Below, one piece after another: positions 6,423 through 12,304 of a stretch of DNA of 14,980 bases. The position numbers and the translations under genes were made by a program. Source of the DNA: Granulicella sp. (GTDB lineage: Bacteria > Acidobacteriota > Terriglobia > Terriglobales > Acidobacteriaceae); assembly GCA_003133205.1 (NCBI GenBank), contig PKWK01000353.1, positions 1 through 14,980 of the forward strand. The letters are read 5' to 3'. Position 1 is the stretch's first letter, and every line of letters begins with the position of its first letter. The notes beneath the pieces are model-generated. The model made no database searches and was not told the origin of the DNA. It worked only from the letters and a program-made list of their open reading frames with translations.

Positions 6423-6527
6423 GTATATACCATCAGTCCGGACCTAAGTCATTTATCAGCAATACTTTAGGACTTTAAGTACGGGGGGTAGGTACCACAA
6501 TCAAGGGCTCACAACACCATCAGGCCG

Positions 6528-7847
6528 CTACAGAATCTCCGGCGCGAACAGGTCCCTGAACGTCTCCCGCCGCCGAATCAACTTCGCCGCGCTGCCATCC
6601 ACCAGCACCTCCGCCGGCCGCGTCCGCGTGTTGTAGTTCGAGGTCTGGCTCATCCCATAAGCCCCCGCGTCCAGCAACACGACGAGGTCGCCCGGTTTGA
6701 CCTTCGGCAGCGCCCGGTCCCGCGCAAAGAAGTCGCCGGACTCGCACACCGGCCCCACCACATCCACCACCTCGGTACCCCCGGATCTGGCCTTCACCAC
6801 CGGCAGAATCTCGTGGTGTGCCTGGTAAAGCGCCGGCCGGATCAGGTCGTTCATGGCCGCATCCGTAATCACAAACGTCTTCTTCCCATTCCGCTTCACC
6901 ACCAGCACCCGCGTCAGCAGCGCGCCCGCCTGCGCCACCACAAACCTGCCCGGCTCGACCAGCAGATGAGTATCGAGCAATCCCGAAACCTTCCCCAGCG
7001 CAGCCGCATAGTCCCTCACCTTGCGCGCCGGGTCGAACTTCGGCTCCGCAGGCGAGTCGCTGTAGTCGATCCCCAGCCCGCCGCCCGCATCCACATACCG
7101 AATGTCGTGCCCATCCTTCCGCAGATCGCCCACCAGCACCGCGACCCTCGCCAGCGCCGCCGCAAACGGCTCAACCGCCCGAATCTGCGACCCGATGTGC
7201 ACGCTCACGCCCACCGCATCCAGCCACTTCAACCGCGCCGCCTTGCAGTAGATCGTCCGCGCCAGCCCAATGTCGATGCCGAACTTGTGCTCGCGCAGTC
7301 CGGTCGAAATGTACGGATGCGTGTCCGCGAACACGTCCGGATTCACCCGCAGCGCAAACCGCGCGCGAATCCCCAGCAACCCGGCCCGAGAAGCCAGCAG
7401 CACCAGTTCCGCCTCGGACTCGACGTTGAACATCAGAATCCCGGCCATCAGGGCCGCGTCGATCTCCCACACCTGCTTGCCCACGCCCGAGAACACCACC
7501 CGCCGCAGCGCCGCCTTACTCGCCCGCCGCACCCGCTCCAACTCGCCGCCCGAAACAATGTCGAACCCCGCGCCAAGCCCCGCCAGCAGCCGCAGAACCG
7601 CCAGCGCCGAGTTCGCCTTCACCGCATAGCAGATCGTGAACGGCCGTCCCGCGAAGGCCTGCTGAAACAGCGAAAACCGATGCCGAATCTGCCCAGCCGA
7701 GTAGACATACAGCGGCGTCCCGTGCTGCTCGGCAAGCTCATCCAGCGACACTCCGTCGCAGCACAGCGTGCGGCCACGATAGTGAAAGGGCCGCGAAGCC
7801 AATGCCGGGTCGCTCTTCCCCACGGACTTGCGTATAGGAGCGCTCAA
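6528..7847 (-). CDS. lysA: Diaminopimelate decarboxylase
   Basis: The 439-residue fold-type III PLP enzyme makes L-lysine and CO2 from meso-diaminopimelate, the last step of lysine synthesis in the cytosol. The PLP lysine is K77 (CYAVKANS). HIGSQI (217-222) and GGGLGIDY (255-262) shape the cofactor site. EPGR, the catalytic-pocket CESGDF (C368) and AYGMSQTSNYNTRTRPAEVLVDG (around Y397) bind substrate, partly across the dimer. The start is TTG at 7845-7847, overlapping the pspC stop as TTGA. This points to translational coupling and explains the absence of a clear Shine-Dalgarno sequence. About 20 residues precede the conserved RPFHYRG, so a later start is possible. It is probably the last gene of the TPR-pspC-lysA transcript. 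A related fragment lies downstream at 6162. Confidence 0.95.
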   Translation of the reverse strand: MSAPIRKSVGKSDPALASRPFHYRGRTLCCDGVSLDELAEQHGTPLYVYSAGQIRHRFSLFQQAFAGRPFTICYAVKANSALAVLRLLAGLGAGFDIVSGGELERVRRASKAALRRVVFSGVGKQVWEIDAALMAGILMFNVESEAELVLLASRAGLLGIRARFALRVNPDVFADTHPYISTGLREHKFGIDIGLARTIYCKAARLKWLDAVGVSVHIGSQIRAVEPFAAALARVAVLVGDLRKDGHDIRYVDAGGGLGIDYSDSPAEPKFDPARKVRDYAAALGKVSGLLDTHLLVEPGRFVVAQAGALLTRVLVVKRNGKKTFVITDAAMNDLIRPALYQAHHEILPVVKARSGGTEVVDVVGPVCESGDFFARDRALPKVKPGDLVVLLDAGAYGMSQTSNYNTRTRPAEVLVDGSAAKLIRRRETFRDLFAPEIL

Positions 7848-8176
7848 ACGCTGGTGCCAGTGCTACCAACACCGCGCTCAGGCAGTGTGTACGGAGCGTC
7901 GGGAATGAGGATCCACGCAGCGAAGTAAAACAGCATGACGGTGCCGCAGGAAACCAGCAGAGCAAGCACCGCGATCACCCGCACCAGCGAGAGGTCCCAT
8001 CCATAATGCAACGCGAACCCGGAGCAGACACCCGCAATCACCCGCGGGTAGCGCGGCCGCACAAGCTGCCCGGCATACGGCGCACGACCGTACATCACCG
8101 GCTGCGAAGCTGCACCGCAGGAGGGACAGAAACGTGCCGCCGCATCTATCTGTTTTCCGCAATGAGAACAAAACAT
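7844..8176 (-). CDS. Zinc-ribbon and PspC-domain membrane protein
   Basis: The 110-residue protein joins an N-terminal zinc ribbon (C3, C6, C17, C20; FCSHCGK and FCPSCGA) to a PspC domain (about 41-92). The PspC part has the usual RVIAGVCSGFALHYGWDLSLVRV, then a hydrophobic stretch of about 27 residues ending ILIPDAP. PspC-domain proteins are inner-membrane proteins tied in enterobacteria to the phage-shock response, but many, like this one, are small and uncharacterised. The start is the ATG at 8174-8176, with GGAGG 5 nt upstream. The longer frame to 8209 adds 11 residues containing that binding site. The Ser/Gly/Thr tail ends at a TGA that overlaps the lysA start. No other psp genes are near, so a stress role is only suggested by the domain. 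Confidence 0.88.
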   Translation of the reverse strand: MFCSHCGKQIDAAARFCPSCGAASQPVMYGRAPYAGQLVRPRYPRVIAGVCSGFALHYGWDLSLVRVIAVLALLVSCGTVMLFYFAAWILIPDAPYTLPERGVGSTGTSV

Positions 8177-8264
8177 CGAAGCCTCCGGGAACTTCCTATT
8201 TTGCCACATTCCCAGACTCAGGTACGCACGCGCAGGCTTCCCGGTTCCCTAAATCCCTTCCGCA

Positions 8265-9647
8265 CTACTTCCCGGCGTACGGAGTCTTCATCAGGCGACG
8301 CGCCATATCCGCCTGCGACTGGTCGCCGCCGCCCGCCGACGCCACCCCGTACAACTTTATCGCCCGCTCGCGCTCGTGCAGCAGGTCGAACATCTCGCCT
8401 GCGTTCAACTGCGCGCGTTTGCGCAGCCAGTCGCTGCACTTGGGCTGCTCCGCCGCCTTCACGTAGCTCTCCGCCGCGTCGGCGATGTCGTTCTGCCCGC
8501 GCTGCGTATCGGCCAGGCCGAACCACGCCATCTGCAGCCGCGGGTCGACAAAATAGCCCGGCCTTGCCGCATCCGCCAACACCGCCCTGTACAGCGCAAT
8601 CGCCCCCGGCCCGTTGCCTTCGTCCTTGGTCAGGTTGGCCTCCTCCAGACGATAGAGGTAGTCGTGCGGATACTGCGTCGCCAGCCCATGCTGTACCACC
8701 AGCGCCTCGTGATAGCGCGCATCATGCCGCAGAAACAGCGAGAGCACCGTGCGCGATTCAACCGCCGTCACCACGCCGTGGGCCGCGGATTCACGCAGCA
8801 TCGCCAGCCCCTTCTCCTTATTCCCACCCACACCCATTATGCCCACCACCATGCGGACCCAGCGCGGCAGGCTGGCCACCGCGAACTGCTGAATGCCGAC
8901 CGCCATCTTCGCGTCGGCGTACTGGGGATCGATCTTCAGCGCCTGTTCGGAGTCGTTGCGCGCCGAGTACCCCTGCCGCGCCGCCGTCACATAGCTGTGG
9001 TCCACCAGCGTGATAAACGCCGCATGAATCCCCCGCAGATACCCCCGCGCGAAGTAGGCGTCCTTGTCGTTGGGGTTCGTCCGAATCCGGTCGTCGCACA
9101 GCTTGATTCCAGCGTTCGTCAGCGACTCAATGCGCTGCCGAGTCGCCGCCGCCACCGGCACCTCCCGCTTCGACGTCAGGAACGAATCATGCGCGTAGTA
9201 GGTCGTATCGAGCAGGTCCTGGTGATAAAGTTCGCGGAAGACCGTCACCATCTGCATATAGCCGTAGGCCATCGGCTCCTGCGGATTAGCCTTCAGCACC
9301 GACTCGAACCGGCTCAACGCGCCATCGAAGTCGAGGATGTAGAAATGCTCGTAGCCATCGCGCACCACGGGGTCGAAGTTCAGCGGATCGCTGTGCTGGG
9401 TGGCGTCGTACTTCTGCTGCGGCGCGGCGGCAGCGGGCGGCGCGGCCTTAGCGGGCGGCGCAGCGGTAGCGGTAGCCGCGCCGGCAACCAGCATCCACAC
9501 CAGCGAAATCGCGCATGCCAGCCCCGCCTTCAAAAAGCCGCTACGAGAGCGCCCGGGCAAATCGATCGCCGCGAACGGCCGATCTACCGGGCAGAACCCT
9601 TCTGGTTGCCGTTCCTGCAGCCCGCTCAATTCAAGATACCCACGCAA
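8265..9647 (-). CDS. Exported TPR-repeat protein
   Basis: This 460-residue protein has one N-terminal hydrophobic segment (FLKAGLACAISLVWMLVAGAATATAA), a low-complexity Ala/Pro linker and then helical repeats. Recognisable TPR-like pieces are GALSRFESVLKANPQEPMAYGYM, DKDAYFARGYLRGI, SEQALKIDPQYADAKMAVG, GAIALYRAVLADA and DIADAAESYVKAAEQ. It is probably periplasmic or anchored by an uncleaved signal, and serves as a protein-binding scaffold; the partner is unknown. The start is uncertain. TTG at 9645-9647 has AAGG 4 nt (or GAGG 10 nt) upstream but puts some 38 residues before the hydrophobic core. TTG at 9558-9560 would give an ideal signal peptide but has a poor binding site. It lies 88 bp upstream of pspC on the same strand with no obvious terminator between, so the genes may be cotranscribed. 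Confidence 0.8.
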   Translation of the reverse strand: MRGYLELSGLQERQPEGFCPVDRPFAAIDLPGRSRSGFLKAGLACAISLVWMLVAGAATATAAPPAKAAPPAAAAPQQKYDATQHSDPLNFDPVVRDGYEHFYILDFDGALSRFESVLKANPQEPMAYGYMQMVTVFRELYHQDLLDTTYYAHDSFLTSKREVPVAAATRQRIESLTNAGIKLCDDRIRTNPNDKDAYFARGYLRGIHAAFITLVDHSYVTAARQGYSARNDSEQALKIDPQYADAKMAVGIQQFAVASLPRWVRMVVGIMGVGGNKEKGLAMLRESAAHGVVTAVESRTVLSLFLRHDARYHEALVVQHGLATQYPHDYLYRLEEANLTKDEGNGPGAIALYRAVLADAARPGYFVDPRLQMAWFGLADTQRGQNDIADAAESYVKAAEQPKCSDWLRKRAQLNAGEMFDLLHERERAIKLYGVASAGGGDQSQADMARRLMKTPYAGK

Positions 9648-9764
9648 TAGACCTTACCCTCGTAACTAGGACGCGACCGAAGTTAGAAAAGATTCCGGGC
9701 ACGGCGAGCCGGCGACGGTATAGCCACACAAGTCCTCGAGTTCTTACGCGCAGGCGAAAACGAA

Positions 9765-9950
9765 TCAGTTGGCTACTCGCTCAGAATCGACTCTCGGCAG
9801 GCCAACGCTCTTCCGAAACCGGAAGAATCGGTGGCCGCACACGTTGCAGCGTAAGGGCACCATGCCGATGCTTCTGAACAGAAAATCAAGCACTCGGCGA
9901 TGCGACCTTCGGACATTCAGTTCACGGCACTTTGGACATGAAATAGCCAT
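9765..9950 (-). CDS. Small zinc-ribbon protein
   Basis: The 61-residue protein has two CxxC knuckles, SCPKCREL (C5, C8) and RCNVCGHRF (C35, C38), about 27 residues apart, followed by a basic FFRFRK stretch. This is a plausible zinc ribbon, a fold used for nucleic-acid or protein binding; the function is unknown. The ATG at 9948-9950 is supported by AAGGAG 9 nt upstream. High-GC shadow frames cross it on the other strand, but none has a domain. It is divergent from the gene at 10201 and separated from the TPR gene by 117 bp in which I see no feature. Confidence 0.75.
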   Translation of the reverse strand: MAISCPKCRELNVRRSHRRVLDFLFRSIGMVPLRCNVCGHRFFRFRKSVGLPRVDSERVAN

Positions 9951-10037
9951 GCCAGCAATCTCCTTGGAGACCCTAAGGCTCTACGAAGTAGGTGTTCAAT
10001 GGCGGCTTTCACCGCTTAGAGCAGCAAAGTGTTACAA

Positions 10038-10069
10038 ATCCCCCAGGCCTCCGTGCGAGCCCGGGGGAT
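10038..10069. repeat. Strong hairpin in a divergent spacer
   Basis: ATCCCCC (10038-10044) and GGGGGAT (10063-10069) pair perfectly. One A-C mismatch inside, GGC (10046-10048) pairs GCC (10059-10061) around a 10-nt loop. It sits 132 bp upstream of the gene at 10201 and 88 bp upstream of the zinc-ribbon start. On the minus strand TTTGT follows. It could be a terminator against antisense transcription or a leader structure. Confidence 0.5.
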
Positions 10070-10200
10070 ACCAGTATGATGCTCCCGACACGACGAATTC
10101 GCAATACGGCGAGATAATTCATATAGATTCGGATTGTGTCCTTGCGCACAGTCATGCACATGGAATGAACGTAGTCTCACGCTCAGGAATCGGTCCGCTC

Positions 10201-10713
10201 ATGACACGGTTTGAACTGCTTCACCTACTGGTTGCGCAAGCCCGAGCCAATGGCTTCGAGTTTCGCAAGTGGTACATCGCCAAGATCGGGTTGCCGTGGG
10301 AGACCACCCGCCAGGCGGTCGAGATGCTGTGCGCCGAGCACCGATACTACGCGCTCCTCTTCTCGCACAACTTCGCGTCCAGCTTCTGGAAGGCCGGCGA
10401 ACGCATCACCTTCCAGGTGCCGACGCAGACGTTCACGCGGCGCAAGGCGGACGGAACCATCGGAACCGTCAGCCGCAAGGGATACACGCGACGCAGCACC
10501 CGCGACGACGCCTGGCGATACCATCTGCGTGAACTCGCCGTCGCCGAAGAACCCCTCCGCTACATGCGCAAGTACCTGCGCGTAGACGAAGACCTCGACC
10601 TCCAGGACGACGATCTGGAACCGGCAACGGCCGACGAGGCAAGCCCTTCCCCGCAGCCGCACGAGAAACGAGAGACCGCGGGAATCACGATCGTGCACAG
10701 CCGCCTAAGCTGA
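10201..10713 (+). CDS. Protein of unknown function with acidic tail
   Basis: I do not recognise a family. The 170-residue protein begins MTRFELLHLLVAQARANGFEFRKWYIAKIG, predicted helical. A middle section with alternating aromatic and basic residues (FWKAGERITFQVPTQTFTRRKADGTIG) follows, then a helical section (DDAWRYHLRELAVAEEPLRYMRKYL). From about residue 135 it is an acidic, Pro/Ser-rich tail that looks disordered. There is no signal peptide or membrane segment, so it is probably cytosolic. The start is chosen because protein-like sequence begins there; AGGA lies 12 nt upstream, which is long. An ATG at 10165 (adding MNVVSRSGIGPL) is the alternative. The frame is open back to 9769, but that part overlaps the zinc-ribbon gene and has no protein character. 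It converges on the next gene, 27 bp away. Confidence 0.7.
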   Translation: MTRFELLHLLVAQARANGFEFRKWYIAKIGLPWETTRQAVEMLCAEHRYYALLFSHNFASSFWKAGERITFQVPTQTFTRRKADGTIGTVSRKGYTRRSTRDDAWRYHLRELAVAEEPLRYMRKYLRVDEDLDLQDDDLEPATADEASPSPQPHEKRETAGITIVHSRLS

Positions 10714-10740
10714 CCCACATCAAAACTTGCTTGCAATAAC

Positions 10741-11520
10741 TTAGGGCTTTAAACGAGCCAACGCCTTGCGCGCGTCCTTCGCCTGTTTCTCCGATGGGTC
10801 GAGCTTCAGGCACGCGTTGTATTCGGCGATCGCTTCGTCCCGCTTGTTCAACTTCATCGCGATCTCGGCCAACGCAAAGTGCGCATCCGCGTCATCGGGC
10901 GCAATCTTCACCGCGTCCTGGCTGCGCAGATAGGCGCCCGGCAAGTCGCCGCTCTGGACGTAAAAGTGGGCGACGTCCAGGTCTTCCTGCTCGCGCTCAT
11001 CGTTCGTCTGCAACTTAGTCCCAACGGGATTTACACGGTGCAGGATGTGCCTGCCGGGTGTGGCTGGCTTGCCTTCGCTGCCTTCATCCTTCAGCCCCGG
11101 AGTGGCGCCGGGCTGGCTATCGGAACTGGCGCTCGGGTCGATCGGCGTCGCGTCGTCGCCGGAGCTGCTGCTCGAGCTGCTTGCACCCGTACTCGCGTCG
11201 GGCTTGCTTGCATCACCCGGAAATGGAAAGCTCTTCGGAGCGGGGCTCGATGTCGCACCGGGAGCGTCGGGCGTCTGCGGGGCGCCGCTGATACTGGGCA
11301 GAGCCGGGTCCGGAGTGCCGCCAACCTCTCCCGGGAACGGGAACTTCTCCTTCGTGCTGGGCTTGCTGGAGGGCGCAGGCGTCGTGCCGCATGGATCGGG
11401 CTGCGGCTCGACCGAACAGGGCGCGGGATTGGAGGCGGGCTTACTCTGCGCACTGCAGGGGATCGCAACCCAGGCCGCCCACATACCCGCAATCAGCATT
11501 ACTCCAAGATGTCTTCGCAT
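10741..11520 (-). CDS. Exported Pro/Ser-rich protein with C-terminal TPRs
   Basis: The 259-residue protein has a Sec signal (MRRHLGVMLIAGMWAAWVAIPCSAQS), a low-complexity Pro/Ser/Gly/Asp region to about residue 150, and a C-terminal helical part with two to three TPR units (LDVAHFYVQSGDLPGAYLRSQDAVKIAP, DADAHFALAEIAMKLNKRDEAIAEYNACLKLDP). The linker contains the motif FPFPG twice (KEKFPFPGEVG and PKSFPFPGDAS). The start is the second of two close ATGs (11518-11520), because AAGGGG then has the correct 6-nt spacing. The first ATG, two codons earlier, would abut the same AAGGGG with no spacing. The frame reaches 11661 without further protein features. It is probably periplasmic, with TPRs for protein binding. 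A possible -10 (TATAAC) for it is at 11609-11614. Confidence 0.8.
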   Translation of the reverse strand: MRRHLGVMLIAGMWAAWVAIPCSAQSKPASNPAPCSVEPQPDPCGTTPAPSSKPSTKEKFPFPGEVGGTPDPALPSISGAPQTPDAPGATSSPAPKSFPFPGDASKPDASTGASSSSSSSGDDATPIDPSASSDSQPGATPGLKDEGSEGKPATPGRHILHRVNPVGTKLQTNDEREQEDLDVAHFYVQSGDLPGAYLRSQDAVKIAPDDADAHFALAEIAMKLNKRDEAIAEYNACLKLDPSEKQAKDARKALARLKP

Positions 11521-11650
11521 AGCCATCCCCTTACGCTCTAGTTTAGACGCTCCGCGCTGCATTTGGGTCGCCGCCGACCCTCCTTCATAGGTTCCACATC
11601 CCACCTTTGTTATAGTCAGTCCCAAAGCCGCAATCCTTTTGTGACTGTTT

Positions 11651-11696
11651 TTGTTTGTCATTCCTGTTGTTTGTCATTCCCGAAGGGAATCTGCTT
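11651..11696 (+). repeat. Interspersed 30-bp repeat, copy 2 plus partial unit
   Basis: The full copy is 11667-11696 (29/30 identical to 5845-5874). Its first 14 bp, TTGTTTGTCATTCC, also occur 16 bp earlier at 11651-11664, so the element starts with a partial tandem duplication. Here the core ATTCCCGAAGGGAAT is a perfect hairpin with a GAA loop. It lies 42 bp before the SET gene. Confidence 0.85.
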
Positions 11697-11699
11697 CTG

Positions 11700-11724
11700 T
11701 CTCTAAACCTCTAACTCCTCTAAC
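11700..11724. repeat. 9-bp direct repeats before the SET gene
   Basis: CCTCTAAC occurs at 11708-11715 and 11717-11724, with a diverged TCTCTAAA at 11700-11707. The pyrimidine-rich block lies in the likely leader, 14 bp before the SET start, where a ribosome binding site would be expected and none is obvious. Confidence 0.5.
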
Positions 11725-11738
11725 CCTAGCGAGACATC

Positions 11739-12212
11739 ATGATGCTCCCCGGTCTCATCGTTCGTTCTTCGTCCATCCACGCCGCCGGCTGCTACACCAT
11801 GCGGCCCATCAAGAAGGGCGTCCGCGTCTGCGAGTACGACGGCCCCCGCCTGACCAAGGCCGTTGCAGACTCCCGTTATGAGGACCGCTTCGTCACCTAC
11901 CTCTTCGCCTGCGGTCGCAACACCGTCATCGACGGATTCGGCACCGCCATGTTCATCAACCACTGCTGCGACCCCAACTGCGAGACCGAGCAGGACGAGA
12001 ACGGCCGCGTCTTCGTCTCCACCATCCGCGACGTCGCCGCCGGCGAAGAGCTGACCTACGAGTACAACCTGCACGGCTCCGACGAGGACACCCAGGACTG
12101 CTACTGCGGCGTCCCCGCCTGCCGCACCACCATGTTCAGCGACTACGAACTAAAGCGCCGCGCCAGAATTGAGAAAAAGAAAGCCGCCACCAACGGCCAC
12201 GCCCACCGCTAG
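11739..12212 (+). CDS. SET-domain protein-lysine methyltransferase with post-SET motif
   Basis: The 157-residue protein is essentially a bare SET domain, which uses S-adenosylmethionine to methylate lysine. Visible motifs are AAGCYTMRPIKKGVRVCEYDG (the degenerate N-terminal G-x-G region), NHCCDPNCE (74-82, the NHSCxPN pseudoknot strand) and GEELTYEYN (102-110). A post-SET cluster CYCGVPAC (121-128) with C77 could make the usual zinc site beside the active site. The tail is basic (ELKRRARIEKKKAA). Two ATGs stand side by side (11739 and 11742), and no strong binding site decides between them. The protein substrate is unknown; bacterial SET proteins are scattered among lineages, including Chlamydiae. 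The gene stops at TAG inside a CTAG shared with the frameshift-restored end of the convergent M1 peptidase. Confidence 0.9.
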   Translation: MMLPGLIVRSSSIHAAGCYTMRPIKKGVRVCEYDGPRLTKAVADSRYEDRFVTYLFACGRNTVIDGFGTAMFINHCCDPNCETEQDENGRVFVSTIRDVAAGEELTYEYNLHGSDEDTQDCYCGVPACRTTMFSDYELKRRARIEKKKAATNGHAHR

Positions 12213-12304
12213 TTGTCGCTCAGCACGTCGGCGTTATAGTTCACCAGAAGAGCCTTGGCAGGTGAAGGCAGTTTGCCCATCGAAAAGGACTGGCGATCGT
12301 CTCA
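12209..12304 (-). pseudogene. Frameshifted C-terminal tail of the M1 peptidase
   Basis: The peptidase frame ends at 12241 with an unlikely tail (RWANCLHLPRLFW). One frame over on the same strand, right after its TGA at 12302-12304, the sequence reads DDRQSFSMGKLPSPAKALLV and continues NYNADVLSDN to a TAG at 12209-12211. This has the look of a natural peptidase C-terminus. The total length from 14628 to 12209 is one base short of a whole number of codons, so a single-base deletion between about 12241 and 12302, most likely near 12285-12302, explains it. Confidence 0.7.

Larger units (their letters stand above)
5779..6527. other. Gene-free spacer with repeats and gene debris
   Basis: About 750 bp hold no credible gene. 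The open frames here change character repeatedly and run through repeats. The contents, in order, are: one copy of a 30-bp repeat (5844-5874), a stretch with no recognisable signal, the lysA-like fragment (6162-6233), then an AT-richer block with two 30-bp direct repeat units (6364-6422), the palindrome GGTATATACC (6422-6431), a six-G run (6483-6488) and GGTACC (6492-6497). The base composition of 6360-6480 is clearly lower in GC than the flanking genes. The region behaves like a landing site or graveyard rather than a regulatory leader. Confidence 0.65.

Noticed and set aside
5781..6433. Two minus-strand frames in the gene-free spacer (5781-6185 and 6134-6433)
   Set aside because: They pass through an interspersed repeat and the lysA-like fragment in the wrong frame, and neither has a binding site or domain.
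6813..7928. A 371-codon plus-strand frame opposite lysA
   Set aside because: It is rich in Arg, Gln, His and Pro with no motif; a shadow of lysA.
8376..9650. A 424-codon plus-strand frame opposite the TPR gene
   Set aside because: It is a shadow; the minus strand has the signal peptide and repeats.
9769..10200. N-terminal extension of the gene at 10201
   Set aside because: It overlaps the zinc-ribbon gene antisense, and its sequence lacks any protein character until the ATG at 10201 (or 10165).
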